This document shows, one piece after another, positions 1 to 9,053 of a stretch of DNA of 55,724 nucleotides (position 1 is the first letter of the stretch; every line of letters starts with the position of its first letter). Origin of the DNA: Nitrososphaerota archaeon (GTDB lineage Archaea > Thermoproteota > Nitrososphaeria > Nitrososphaerales > Gagatemarchaeaceae); assembly GCA_027339745.1 (NCBI GenBank), contig DAHWNW010000002.1, positions 1-55,724 on the forward strand. The letters run 5' to 3'. Made by a program: the position numbers and the translations under genes. The notes beneath the pieces are model-generated. The model was not told the DNA's origin and searched no databases. It saw nothing but the letters and a program-made list of their open reading frames with translations.

Positions 1-1
1 G

Positions 2-145
2 GGAGGGAAGAAGTACGACAAGTTCTTCATCTACATTCCCACTGATCTGGCGAAGGACTCCCTCTTCCCGTTCAAAGACGGCGACCTCCTGGAATTCGAG
101 GTCGAAGGCAAGACTCTACGAGTCAAAAAGGGTCGTGCGTCATAA
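2..145 (+). CDS. AbrB/SpoVT-like small protein, C-terminal fragment
   Basis: An open frame enters from the left edge and stops with TAA at 143-145, leaving 47 residues of the C-terminus. The segment around YIPTDLAKDS, followed by FKDGDLLEFEVEG and a basic tail, has the strand-turn-strand pattern of swapped-hairpin AbrB/SpoVT DNA-binding domains, which are common in archaeal antitoxins and regulators. The N-terminus is outside the window, so family membership rests on this short match and any partner gene is unseen. The 100 bp between its stop and the tRNA-Gln gene hold no recognisable gene. Confidence 0.45.
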   Translation, partial: GGKKYDKFFIYIPTDLAKDSLFPFKDGDLLEFEVEGKTLRVKKGRAS

Positions 146-247
146 CCAACTTCTGTGAGTTCTCAGGCGGAAGAGGCCGATTTGAAATATCGGTAGCCTA
201 CAGAGGCCAAATTACGTGCTGTTTGGCAAACGGAGCTCATTTCAAGG

Positions 248-320
248 TAGCCCGGCTAGGATTCGAACCTAGGTCGAAGGCTCCAGAGGCCCCCATCCTT
301 GACCACTAGACGACCGGGCT
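248..320 (-). tRNA. tRNA-Gln (anticodon CTG)
   Basis: The reverse complement folds as a 73-nt cloverleaf: acceptor AGCCCGG/CCGGGCT, T arm CTAGG-TTCGAAT-CCTAG, and anticodon stem GGGGC/GCCTT (two G.T pairs) closing the loop CTCTGGA, so positions 34-36 read CTG. The discriminator is A and CCA is not encoded. No intron is needed. A TATA box lies about 30 bp upstream on the minus strand. Confidence 0.92.
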
Positions 321-347
321 GCGATTCTGGTGTCCGACCCCAGTGCC

Positions 348-355
348 GATAAAAG
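348..355 (-). promoter_or_regulatory. TATA box of tRNA-Gln
   Basis: The minus strand reads CTTTTATC, centred about 31 bp upstream of the first tRNA base, as expected for an archaeal TBP site. Confidence 0.6.
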
Positions 356-359
356 GGTT

Positions 360-1562
360 CTACCGCCGGCTCCGTCGTTTAGCCACTGCCACTTGATGGG
401 CTGACACGCCGAGCTCCTCCATCACCTCCCCCATGGAACCCAGGGCCTTCCTGAGGGCCTCAGGCTGAAGCGTTCCGAAGTGACCTATCCTGATCATCCT
501 GTCCTTGTCGTCGTAGATCCCCCTCGAAACCATTACGTGGTGCTCGCTCTCCAGCGTCTTCTGTATGGGGCCCGCCTTCCCTTCTTCCACCCAGAAGGAC
601 GTGACCGTATCTGCCCTATGGCCTTCCTCCGCCACGAACCTCTGGCCCCACCCCTCTACGCTCGCTCTGGTGATCTCTCCCAGCTTCCTGTGCCTCGCCC
701 ACCTGTTTTCGATCCCTTCTTCCTTCGCCTCCAGGAGCGCCTCTCTCAACGCCTGCAGGACCTGCGTGGCTGGCGTGGCCAGGTACATCTTCGGGTCGTC
801 CATCACAGGCTTCCATCGGAGGAGGTTCATGTAGTAGCTCTCTATCGGGCTCTTGCGTTTCTCCATCTTCTCCATGGCGCGCTTGGACACAGCCACGAGC
901 ACCGCCCCTGGGGGCCCGGCCAGGGCCTTCTGGGAGGCGGTGAACACGATGTCCGCACCGAGCGAGTCGAAGTCTAGCGGGAGGCCCCCTATGGCGCAGA
1001 CAGAATCCACAACCGCCGCCACGCCGGCCTTCGCGCATTCTTCGACCAGCTCCCTGACAGGGTTCAGGACAGAGCTGGAGGTGTCGACGTGGGTGATGAA
1101 GACCGCGGAGTATTTCGCCTTTCTGAGCTGGCTCCTGAGCGAGTCAGGGTCTGCCGCCTTCCCTCCCGTGAACTCGAGCTTGTCAGCCTTGGCACCATGG
1201 ACCTGGTTGAGCATGAGCATCCTGTGGCCGAAGTAGCCGTTGATGAGCGTCAAGGTCCGCTCCCCACGCGACACCAGGCTCACCACAGATGACTCCATGC
1301 CGATGGTCCCCGACCCGGTGAACACGAACTGGTCCCCCTTCTCGTTCTTGAAGACGTACCTTGCCAGGCCGACCGTCTCCCTGAACATCGAATAGAACTC
1401 AGAGCCGACATGAGGGAGTTGGGGGCCTGCCATGACTTCCCTCACGCGCTTAGACAGGTTAGTCGGACCGGGTATCAACAGGAGGGTGTCGTCCAAGTCA
1501 GAAGCGCCCCGCTCGTCTTCGCCCCGGAGCGTAAAAACCCTCTCCCTATCCGATATATTCAA
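360..1562 (-). CDS. class V aminotransferase (alanine/serine-glyoxylate aminotransferase family)
   Basis: PLP-dependent fold-type I transaminase. PGPTN near residues 31-35 opens the fold, VDSVCAIGG near 185-193 carries the cofactor Asp, and SQKALAGPP holds the Schiff-base Lys at about 212. Family members transaminate alanine, serine or phosphoserine with glyoxylate or 2-oxo acids; the exact substrate cannot be read here. It follows a SerB-like phosphatase with a 17-bp overlap, which suggests a role in serine/glycine metabolism. The first codon is TTG at 1560-1562. A second in-frame TTG, 21 codons on, starts directly before the conserved core and lies downstream of an AATATATC box, so an internal leaderless start is possible. 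Confidence 0.85.
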   Translation of the reverse strand: MNISDRERVFTLRGEDERGASDLDDTLLLIPGPTNLSKRVREVMAGPQLPHVGSEFYSMFRETVGLARYVFKNEKGDQFVFTGSGTIGMESSVVSLVSRGERTLTLINGYFGHRMLMLNQVHGAKADKLEFTGGKAADPDSLRSQLRKAKYSAVFITHVDTSSSVLNPVRELVEECAKAGVAAVVDSVCAIGGLPLDFDSLGADIVFTASQKALAGPPGAVLVAVSKRAMEKMEKRKSPIESYYMNLLRWKPVMDDPKMYLATPATQVLQALREALLEAKEEGIENRWARHRKLGEITRASVEGWGQRFVAEEGHRADTVTSFWVEEGKAGPIQKTLESEHHVMVSRGIYDDKDRMIRIGHFGTLQPEALRKALGSMGEVMEELGVSAHQVAVAKRRSRR

Positions 1563-2178
1563 GGATCTCCGAGAGGGAATCTATGTGTATGATCCCCGGG
1601 TCAGGGACCCTCGTGGTGTGGGCCAGCATGAATCCGAGCCCGGCCGACTTCAAGAAGGCGAGGTCGTAGATGGTGTCCCCGACAGCTATGGTCTGCTTCG
1701 CCGGGACCCCGGCGGCCTTCAAGAGTTTCGCATAGGCAAGGTCCTTCTTTATCGGGTCCACCCGGCCGACCCCCATCGGCAGCAGCTTCCCCGCCCTGTC
1801 GAACCTGAGCCCGTTGGCGACCCAGTGGTCTATCCCCAGCTCCTCGGCGACCTCTTTGGCCAGGATGTCGATCCCGGACGTCACCAGAGCCGTCCGCACC
1901 CCCCGAGCCCTGAGCTCTTCGAAGAGGCGAGGCGCCTCCTTCCTGACCCTGTACCCCGAGAGTATCTCGGCCACTTGGCCTCTTGTGATCCCCTTGGGCC
2001 AGCAGGCGATGTCCCTACGCATGAACTCTTTGTAGCCTATCTTCCCCTCTGTGTAGAGCTTCAGGGAAGCCTCGCCGAGGTGCTCGGTCCCGAACGCTCG
2101 GTGGAGGGCCACCCAGCTCCCGTTGTACTCAAGGACCGTCCCGTCAAGGTCGAACGCAGCCAGCCTGAACCTGGTCAT
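1546..2178 (-). CDS. serB: HAD phosphatase, phosphoserine phosphatase-like
   Basis: HAD-superfamily hydrolase of 210 residues, the usual SerB size. Motif I DLDGTV (residues 10-15) supplies the nucleophile and acid/base Asp. Motif II is TSG near residue 99. GDTIYD near 168-173 gives the Mg-binding Asp pair. The cap after motif I is of the helical SerB type. Family members hydrolyse phosphoserine to serine. The start ATG overlaps the argS stop (ATGA) and the gene runs into the aminotransferase, so the three probably form one transcript. SerB specificity is inferred from architecture and from the transaminase neighbour; another small phosphomonoester is possible. Confidence 0.7.
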   Translation of the reverse strand: MTRFRLAAFDLDGTVLEYNGSWVALHRAFGTEHLGEASLKLYTEGKIGYKEFMRRDIACWPKGITRGQVAEILSGYRVRKEAPRLFEELRARGVRTALVTSGIDILAKEVAEELGIDHWVANGLRFDRAGKLLPMGVGRVDPIKKDLAYAKLLKAAGVPAKQTIAVGDTIYDLAFLKSAGLGFMLAHTTRVPDPGIIHIDSLSEILEYIG

Positions 2179-4070
2179 ATTCTCTCTTTGACCGGGACAC
2201 CAATTAGCCTCATCGCCTCCGCGAGCACCCTGCTAGCCGCGTCCACGAGCGCGAGGCGCGCGTCCCTGGTGTCCTGGTCGGGTTCCTGGTTGACAGGGAC
2301 GCTCTCGTAGAAGTCGTTGAAGTCCATGGCCAGCTCGTGGGCGAACTTGGCAATCTCTCTCGGGGAGAGGAACTCGCCGGCCGTCTCGGCCGCGAGGTCT
2401 AGCATCGACATCTTCTTCGCGAGCCTGGCCTCCTGCGGCTTGCCGAGCTTGGCGGCCGATTCGAGCGTGATCCTAGGGCGCCCCTCGGTCTTGCCGAGAA
2501 TCCTCCTCGCCCTGGCGTAGGTGTAGACCAGGTAGGGACCCGTGTCCCCCTGGAACTGGAGCGCGTCGTCCATGTCGAACACTATCATCTTGTCTGGATC
2601 CTGCTTGAGGAGCTCGTACCGGAGCGCAGCCACTGCCACGGCCTCGGCCACCTCGTCCACCCACCCCTCCGCCTCAGACAGGTTACGCCTCCGTGTCTCC
2701 GCCTTCGCCTTCTCCTTGAGGCGGTCGAGGACGGTGTCGACGTTCACGTAAAGCCCCTTCCTCCCAGACATGTGAACGAACTCCCCGTCGATCCCGAACC
2801 CGAGCTGGGAGGCCGTCTTCTTCGACAGCGCCACCACTTCGTACCCCCGGTGGACGTACCTCCTCGAAGCCCCCTCCCGGAACTTGTCGAGGACTTTGGC
2901 CACGATCTTCTGCAGGTAGCTCTGCCTGGCGTCTATTACGGAGACGGCGAGCTCAGCCCCCCCGAAGTGGACCTTGGCCTTCCCTCCACTGAGGGTCGTG
3001 GAGTAGAGGGGCCCTCCAGGCTGCTCCCCTGAGTACACCTCATACCCGAAGGGGTCGCCGATCAGGCCTATCTTCCAGGCGGCGTAAGGGATGTCCTTGG
3101 CTACGTACACAGCAGTCCCGTCGGACCTCACGACCACCTTCTCCTCCCCCGTGTCCGGGTCAGGGATGACCCAGCACCCCTCGTTCTCCCCCTGTGTCTG
3201 GAGCCTGACGTACCCCATCTTCTTCAGCGACTCGAATATCTTCTCCCACATCCCAGAATGGACGAGCTGCGACTCCCAGTTGAGCAGGTCGTAGGTCGCC
3301 CCCAGCCTCCAGCACGTGGAGAGCTGCGCGGCGAGAATCTTCCTCACGATGCCCCTGGTGTACTCGGCAAGCTCCCCCGAGCCTTTCTCAATCTCCTTCA
3401 ACACAAGGGACTGCTTCTCCTTCAACGACGGACGTGTCTCGTACTCTTTTGTCACCCTCGAGTAGACGTTGTCGCCGCAGTACACGTCATATTTGGCCCC
3501 CGGGGGCGCCTCGTCAGGGAGCCCCATGAACTTGAACCCCACTATGATATCCGCCACCTGGGCGCCCGAATCGTCCACGTAGTTGAGCGCCTGGACCCTC
3601 TGGCCGAGGTAGCGCATCACCCTTACCAGCGAGTCGCCGAGGACGAGGTTGCGGGCGTGCCCGATGTGGAGTGCTTTGTTGGGGTTGACGTTGGTGTGCT
3701 CGACCGCCACCACCTCCCCCTTCTCCCTCGTGGTCCCCAGGTCCCCGGCCAAGATGCCGTTTATGGCGTCGAGGAGGAACCGGGGGCGGTTTATGCCGAA
3801 GTTGACGAAGCCACCTTTGTGCGGGGATACGCCCCCGATGTACTTCGTCCGCCTCGCGAGATCCATGGCCTTTGCCCCGATCTCGACGGCGAGGTCCCCC
3901 GGACTCCTCCCTGCGTCCTTGGCTATCCTGATGGCGACGGCGCTCGCGAGGTCTCCGTAGCTGTCGTTAGGCGGGAGGGAGACGTCGGCTCCGGCGTCTT
4001 TGTAGCCAAGCGCCCTGCATGCGCTGGCAAGGGTCTCTTCGACCTCGGCCTGGAAATCGAGGAACTTCAA
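2175..4070 (-). CDS. argS: arginyl-tRNA synthetase
   Basis: Class I aminoacyl-tRNA synthetase of 631 residues that charges tRNA-Arg. The N-terminal Add-1-like domain is followed by the HIGH motif (HIGHARN near 135-141), a Rossmann catalytic core with the KMSK-equivalent MSGRKG, and a C-terminal DALR anticodon-binding domain with many Arg/Glu helices. The start is TTG at 4068-4070, 28 bp downstream of a clear TATA box, which fits a leaderless message. It is the first gene of the argS-phosphatase-aminotransferase run. Confidence 0.95.
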   Translation of the reverse strand: MKFLDFQAEVEETLASACRALGYKDAGADVSLPPNDSYGDLASAVAIRIAKDAGRSPGDLAVEIGAKAMDLARRTKYIGGVSPHKGGFVNFGINRPRFLLDAINGILAGDLGTTREKGEVVAVEHTNVNPNKALHIGHARNLVLGDSLVRVMRYLGQRVQALNYVDDSGAQVADIIVGFKFMGLPDEAPPGAKYDVYCGDNVYSRVTKEYETRPSLKEKQSLVLKEIEKGSGELAEYTRGIVRKILAAQLSTCWRLGATYDLLNWESQLVHSGMWEKIFESLKKMGYVRLQTQGENEGCWVIPDPDTGEEKVVVRSDGTAVYVAKDIPYAAWKIGLIGDPFGYEVYSGEQPGGPLYSTTLSGGKAKVHFGGAELAVSVIDARQSYLQKIVAKVLDKFREGASRRYVHRGYEVVALSKKTASQLGFGIDGEFVHMSGRKGLYVNVDTVLDRLKEKAKAETRRRNLSEAEGWVDEVAEAVAVAALRYELLKQDPDKMIVFDMDDALQFQGDTGPYLVYTYARARRILGKTEGRPRITLESAAKLGKPQEARLAKKMSMLDLAAETAGEFLSPREIAKFAHELAMDFNDFYESVPVNQEPDQDTRDARLALVDAASRVLAEAMRLIGVPVKERI

Positions 4071-4094
4071 GTTGCGGCGTCTTCGAACGTTCGA

Positions 4095-4102
4095 GATAAA
4101 AG
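4095..4102 (-). promoter_or_regulatory. TATA box of argS operon
   Basis: The minus strand reads CTTTTATC, about 28 bp upstream of the argS TTG, which places the transcription start at or next to the start codon. Confidence 0.6.
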
Positions 4103-4137
4103 GTATCGCGGCTCGCCCGTCCCAGGCCGCGCGACTG

Positions 4138-5931
4138 TCATGCCTGCTTGGACTGTAGAGCGTACATCCCTGCGAAGATTCCGCCTGGGACCGATGTCAG
4201 CTGGTCGAAGGTGCCCTCCTCCACCACCCTCCCGCCCTCGAGGACCACGATCCTGTCCGCCAGCCTGATGGTGGAGAGCCTGTGCGCGACTATGATCGTC
4301 GTCCTCCCCTTTATCATCACAGAGAGGGACCGTTGTATCTTCAGCTCGGTGAAGGGGTCGAGTCCCGACGTCGCCTCGTCCAGGATGAGGATCTTGGGGT
4401 CTCTCAGGATCGCCCTGGCGAAGCATATGAGCTGCTTCTGTCCCATCGACAGGTTCGTAGCGCCCTCGGTCAGCATCGTGTCGTACCCTTCGGGGAGGGA
4501 GGAGATGAACTCGTCCGCGCCCAATGCCTTGGACACGGCTTTGACCTCCTCGATGGTGGCTTCAGGCCTCCCGTACCTTATGTTGTCTGCGATGCTGGAG
4601 GTGAATAGGATCGGGTCCTGGGGGACCACGCTCATCCGCGACCTGAAGTCTCTGAACCTGAGCCTCCTGATGTCGACCCCGCCTATCAGGACCGAGCCCT
4701 GCTGAGGGTCGTAGAAGCGCTGGACGAGGCTTACTATGCTGGATTTCCCCGCCCCCGTCGGGCCGACTATGGCGACTACCTCCCTCGGCTCGATCTTCAG
4801 GTTCACGTCCTTGAGGACAGGGGCGCCCTGCGCGTAGCCGAAGGTCACACCCTTGAGCTCGACTCCCCAGTCAGCTTCCGCGTCGATTTGGTCAGGGTCG
4901 GCTGGCTCCTTGACCTCCACGTTTGTATTGACTAGCTGCGTCACCCTGTCGAGCCCCGCCACAGCCGACTGGAACGAGTTGTAGAACGTAGTTAGTTGTA
5001 TGATCGGGTTGAAGAAGGCGTTCACGTAGAGCATGAAGGTCACGAGGGTCCCCACCAGGAGGTGGCCGGAGTATATCTCCGTGGCGCCGTACCACAGGAC
5101 GAGCGCGAGGCCCACCGCCTCTATCACCTGCACTATGGAATTGAAGGCGGAAGTGTACCTGTTTGCCTTTAGGTTCGCCTGCATGTTCTCGTTGTTCACT
5201 ACGTCGAAGTTACCGGAGACGCGCTCTTCGCTGACGAACGCCTGGGTCACCCTCACCCCGCTTATCCCTTCCTGAAGCTTCGCCGTGACTGCTGCGATCT
5301 TCTTCCTGGTCTCCACGAAGTTCCTGGAAATCCTCCCCTGGAAGACGAAGGTGGTCGCGACGAGCGCGGGGATGACCACGAAGGAGACGAGGCTGAGGTC
5401 GACGTTGAAGTAGAGCATTATGACCACTATAGACGCGATGGTCAGGAAGCCGGAGAGGACCTGAGGGAGCTGGAAGGTGACGAAGTCCTCTACTGCGTCC
5501 ACGTCGTTCATTATGTACGACATTATGCGCCCGGTCTCTTTGGAGGAGAAGTATGAAGGGGAGAGGCGCTGGAGGTGGTCGAAGGCGTCCCTCCTGATGT
5601 CTCTGAGCGAGTTCTGCCCGACGACCTGCATGGAGTAAGTCCGCCTGCTGTCTGCTACGTAGTTGGCGACGTACAGCACGGCGTACGACCCGGTCAGGGC
5701 AGCGACGCCGGCGTAGTTTCTGGCAAGCATGTCGTCGACGGCGAATCCCAGAAGGACTGGGCCCACGATGCCTGCGCCTGCTATGAAGAACAGCCCCGCC
5801 AAGGTTATCACGAGGTCCTTGCGATACCCGACGACGTACCCGACAAGCCGCCGGATGAGGTAGCTGTCGCTGTATTTCCTGTCCTTCCGCACGTCGGGGT
5901 CGTCGCTGATGTACATCCCTCGGGCGGCCAC
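4138..5931 (-). CDS. ABC exporter half-transporter with catalytic NBD
   Basis: 597 residues: a six-helix exporter membrane domain (about 30-330) fused to an ATPase domain. Walker A is GPTGAGKSS near 390, the signature is LSMGQ (not LSGGQ) near 494, Walker B ends LILDE with the catalytic Glu near 519, and the switch His sits in VAHRLS near 550. It starts with GTG overlapping the stop of the upstream half-transporter by one base (TAGTG), so the two are translationally coupled and should form a heterodimer. The substrate (lipid, drug or peptide) cannot be read from sequence. Confidence 0.88.
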   Translation of the reverse strand: MAARGMYISDDPDVRKDRKYSDSYLIRRLVGYVVGYRKDLVITLAGLFFIAGAGIVGPVLLGFAVDDMLARNYAGVAALTGSYAVLYVANYVADSRRTYSMQVVGQNSLRDIRRDAFDHLQRLSPSYFSSKETGRIMSYIMNDVDAVEDFVTFQLPQVLSGFLTIASIVVIMLYFNVDLSLVSFVVIPALVATTFVFQGRISRNFVETRKKIAAVTAKLQEGISGVRVTQAFVSEERVSGNFDVVNNENMQANLKANRYTSAFNSIVQVIEAVGLALVLWYGATEIYSGHLLVGTLVTFMLYVNAFFNPIIQLTTFYNSFQSAVAGLDRVTQLVNTNVEVKEPADPDQIDAEADWGVELKGVTFGYAQGAPVLKDVNLKIEPREVVAIVGPTGAGKSSIVSLVQRFYDPQQGSVLIGGVDIRRLRFRDFRSRMSVVPQDPILFTSSIADNIRYGRPEATIEEVKAVSKALGADEFISSLPEGYDTMLTEGATNLSMGQKQLICFARAILRDPKILILDEATSGLDPFTELKIQRSLSVMIKGRTTIIVAHRLSTIRLADRIVVLEGGRVVEEGTFDQLTSVPGGIFAGMYALQSKQA

Positions 5932-7685
5932 TAGCGGTAGGCCTCCGTTGAAGGTACGTCCTGGGGCGCGTACTGCGAACGATAGAGCTTTGCGTAGGTG
6001 CCGTTTCGCGCCAGCAGCTCCGTGTGGTCTCCGTCCTCCACGACCTTGCCGCCGTCGAACACCACTATTCGCTGGGCAAGCCTGAGGGTCGAGAGCCGCT
6101 GGGTTATGATGATGGTCGTCCTCTGCTTTACCACCTCCTTCAGTGCGTCGGCTATGGCGTATTCTGTCCCCGCGTCGACGCTAGAAAGGGAGTCGTCCAA
6201 GATGAGAATCCTGGGGTCTGTCAGGAGCGTCCGGGCGATCGCAATCCGTTGCTTCTGACCCCCCGAGAGGGTGACCCCCCTCTCGCCGACCCTGGTCTCA
6301 TATCTTTCCGGGAAACGCTCGATGAACTCGTCAGCACGGGCGACCTTGCAGACCCTCTCGACGTCCTCCTGACTGGCGTCGGTCCGCCCATAGCAGACGT
6401 TCTCCCTTATGGTGGCTGAGAAGAGGAATATGTCCTGGCTTACTAGGCCCACGGACCCCCGGAGAGACTTCAAGGTCACGTCCCTGACGTCCTTCCCGTC
6501 TATCTTGACCGCCCCGCGGGTCACGTCGTAGAACCTAGGGATGAGGTTGGCCATGGTAGTCTTCCCCGAACCAGAAAACCCGACGAAGGCGACCACCTGT
6601 CCCGGCTTGATTTCGAGGTCCACCCCCTTCAGCACGTCCCTGCCGGCGCGGTAGCCGAACCAGACGCCCTCGAACCTTATCTCGCCTTTGACCTCCCCGA
6701 TCTGGATGGCCCCAGGGTTGTCCTTCACTTCCGCCTTCGCGTCGATTACTTCGAGTATGCGGTCGAACCCGGCCATGCCGTTCTGCCCGATGAGGATGAG
6801 CTGTCCTAGGAACCTGCTGGGCCCTGAAAGCAGGGCGAGGAGGTTCGCTGCCGCCACGAGCTCCCCAAGAGTGATCGTCCCGGCTATGACTCGGCCGCCC
6901 CCGAGATAGTAGAGGGCAGCGAGGTCTAGGCTGATGACGAGGCTCAAGAGCGGGACATAGATCGCCCTGACGGCCGATGAGCCTACGATTCCATCGCGGT
7001 AGGCCTGGTTAGTGGACGCGAACCGAGACATCTCAGCTTCTTCCGCGGTGAACGACCTCACTATCCTGGCCCCCGTGACGTTCTGCTGGAGGACCGAATT
7101 CATCGTGCCGTAGTTCCTCCTGGTAAGCCGCCAGAAAGGACCCTGCGTCTGGCTGAACTTCCAGCTGAGGAAGAAGATCAGAGGGAAGACTATGATGACT
7201 ATTGCGGCTAGGTACAGGTTGAGGTAGAACAGGGAGACAATCACCCCGCCGACGAGGAACGTGTTGGACAGGAGCTGCCCCAGCCCAAACGCCACGAACC
7301 TACGGACGGCCTCCACGTCCCCCGTCGCCCTGGACATCAGCTGTCCGGTCTCGTTGCGGTCATAGAAGCTGAAGGACTGCGACTGGATGGAAGTGAAGAT
7401 TGTGTTCCTTATGTCGTAGATCAGCTTCTGGCCGAGGGCTTGCCCCCCGTAGCTCAGCCCGAAGCTGAAAGCCGCTGACGCGGCGCTCACAGCCACTATC
7501 TCGACCGCGAGGTAGGCCACCGACGATACAGGAGCCTTGGCAACGATGTCGTTGACTGCGGCCCCGGTGAGGAACGGGACGAGCACCCTGAACCCTGTGA
7601 GGGCTGTGACGCAGACGCCCATCACAGTGGCTATCTGCCAGTGCCTCCTCACCAGGGAGAAGAGACGGAGGTACTTTTCGAACAT
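5931..7685 (-). CDS. ABC exporter half-transporter with degenerate NBD
   Basis: 584 residues with the same exporter fold. Walker A is GFSGSGKTT near 369 and the signature is canonical LSGGQ near 473. Walker B ends LILDD, with Asp replacing the catalytic Glu, and the switch motif is ITQRLS, with Gln replacing His. These are the substitutions of the degenerate subunit in heterodimeric exporters such as TM287/288. The degenerate site would pair this domain's Walker motifs with the LSMGQ of the downstream partner. First gene of the pair; a TATA-like box CCGTTTTTAAG lies about 40 bp upstream. Confidence 0.88.
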   Translation of the reverse strand: MFEKYLRLFSLVRRHWQIATVMGVCVTALTGFRVLVPFLTGAAVNDIVAKAPVSSVAYLAVEIVAVSAASAAFSFGLSYGGQALGQKLIYDIRNTIFTSIQSQSFSFYDRNETGQLMSRATGDVEAVRRFVAFGLGQLLSNTFLVGGVIVSLFYLNLYLAAIVIIVFPLIFFLSWKFSQTQGPFWRLTRRNYGTMNSVLQQNVTGARIVRSFTAEEAEMSRFASTNQAYRDGIVGSSAVRAIYVPLLSLVISLDLAALYYLGGGRVIAGTITLGELVAAANLLALLSGPSRFLGQLILIGQNGMAGFDRILEVIDAKAEVKDNPGAIQIGEVKGEIRFEGVWFGYRAGRDVLKGVDLEIKPGQVVAFVGFSGSGKTTMANLIPRFYDVTRGAVKIDGKDVRDVTLKSLRGSVGLVSQDIFLFSATIRENVCYGRTDASQEDVERVCKVARADEFIERFPERYETRVGERGVTLSGGQKQRIAIARTLLTDPRILILDDSLSSVDAGTEYAIADALKEVVKQRTTIIITQRLSTLRLAQRIVVFDGGKVVEDGDHTELLARNGTYAKLYRSQYAPQDVPSTEAYR

Positions 7686-7723
7686 TCCACAGGCCGTTGG
7701 TTCAATCCCTCTGAATCCGTCTT

Positions 7724-7732
7724 CTTAAAAAC
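7724..7732 (-). promoter_or_regulatory. TATA-like box of ABC exporter genes
   Basis: Minus strand TTTTTAAG about 40 bp before the ATG at 7685. Predicted transcription start is near 7701, leaving a leader of roughly 15 nt. Confidence 0.4.
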
Positions 7733-7746
7733 GGCGAAAGTCCCGG

Positions 7747-7753
7747 TTTATAG
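7747..7753 (+). promoter_or_regulatory. TATA box of MFS gene
   Basis: GTTTATAGC centred about 32 bp before the in-frame TTG at 7782. It is the main reason for choosing that start over the longer reading. Confidence 0.55.
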
Positions 7754-7781
7754 CGAGCGGGCCGGGCGGGGCCATTCCCAC

Positions 7782-9011
7782 TTGAACGAGGACAAGACCA
7801 ACGCGAACGAGCGACCTACCGATACGCGCTCTCTGACGTACCTTGCGTCGCTGCGGATCCTCAGGAGCGTAGCCTCCGGGATGATCAACGTCGCGTTTCC
7901 TTTCCTCGTGCTGACAGAGCTCCAACTTGGGACGCTCCTCCTCGGCGTGATGTACGCGGCGGCGACGGTCGCGACCGCACTGTTGGGGCTCGGGATAGGG
8001 ATTGCCGCGGACCTGGTGGGGAGGAGGCTCTCGTTCGTGGTCGCCTTGGTGCTTCTCCCTCTGTCAGCGCTCCTAGTGGTGGTTAGCACCAGCGTCCCCT
8101 CGCTCTTCTTGGCGGCGGTGATTGGAGGGATCTCGGCCACGGGGTCCCTCCCTGGAGGGGGGGTCGGAGGGGCCGCCCAGCCAATACAATCGATTCTCAC
8201 CACGGAGCTCACATCGAGGAAGGACAGGACGAAGTACTTCTCGCTCCTGGCGTTCATATCTGGAATCGCCTCAGCCGCCGGGGCATACCTAGGCGGGTTT
8301 GGAGGCATTCAGGACGTGTTCGCGGTCGCCGCAGTCCTTGGCGCCGCCTCGGTGCTGCTCAGCCCGCTGGTGAAGATGGAGAAGTCTGCCCGGCGCTCGT
8401 TCAGCCTGAAGTCTGGGGCGGCTATTGGCAAGTTCAGCCTCACGGGGATGCTGAACGGGCTGAGCCAGGGCCTTGTCACCCCGTTCTTGATCCCTTTCTT
8501 CATCGTCCTCTACTCGGTAACCAGGCAGGAGATGAACATCTTCGCCGCTGTCTCAGGGCTCATAGCATCCTTCGCCCTCCTGCTCGCCCCCAGGATAGAG
8601 AGGAGACTCGGGTTCCTCCGCGGGATGATGGCGACGCGCGGCTTTTCGGTAGCGTTAGCCATCCTGATGCCTCTCGTCCGCCTGTTCCCAGTTTCGCTTT
8701 CGATTTACTTGCTCTTGCCTGCAACCAGGGTGATGGCCCTCCCCGTCCAGCAGGCGGCCATGATGGACATGGTCTCTGAGAGCGAGAGGGGGACGGCGTT
8801 CGGGATAAACCAGACGACGAGGCTCGTCGCGTCGTCTGGCGGGACGTACTTCTCCGGGTTTGAATTCGCAGCTGTGGACGCCGACCCAATGGCCATAGAC
8901 TATCCGTTCGCGCTGTACGCTGTGGTGCTCGCGTTCAACTTGGGACTCTACTGGTGGTTCTTCAGGAGATACAGGCCCCCGCCAGGGGTGAGGGGCGAGG
9001 CGGGGAAGTGA
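7782..9011 (+). CDS. MFS transporter
   Basis: Integral membrane transporter of about 409 residues with two blocks of hydrophobic helices. The segment GIAADLVGRRLS after the second or third helix is the MFS motif A loop (G-x3-D-x2-G-R-R). A second related turn, SESERGTAFGINQTTR, lies in the C-terminal half. Substrate unknown; the divergent ABC exporter next door suggests efflux but does not show it. The frame is open from 7641, but the first 47 codons are hydrophilic and lie upstream of the TATA box, so TTG at 7782 is preferred. Confidence 0.82.
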   Translation: MNEDKTNANERPTDTRSLTYLASLRILRSVASGMINVAFPFLVLTELQLGTLLLGVMYAAATVATALLGLGIGIAADLVGRRLSFVVALVLLPLSALLVVVSTSVPSLFLAAVIGGISATGSLPGGGVGGAAQPIQSILTTELTSRKDRTKYFSLLAFISGIASAAGAYLGGFGGIQDVFAVAAVLGAASVLLSPLVKMEKSARRSFSLKSGAAIGKFSLTGMLNGLSQGLVTPFLIPFFIVLYSVTRQEMNIFAAVSGLIASFALLLAPRIERRLGFLRGMMATRGFSVALAILMPLVRLFPVSLSIYLLLPATRVMALPVQQAAMMDMVSESERGTAFGINQTTRLVASSGGTYFSGFEFAAVDADPMAIDYPFALYAVVLAFNLGLYWWFFRRYRPPPGVRGEAGK

Positions 9012-9053
9012 GCCGGGCGCGCGCTTAACTCGTCGGGTCTTGTGGGGTAGGAC

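Noticed and set aside
3258-4268. 336-residue open frame on the plus strand
   Set aside because: Lies antisense to argS; Pro/Arg/Val-rich shadow produced by high GC, with no domain.
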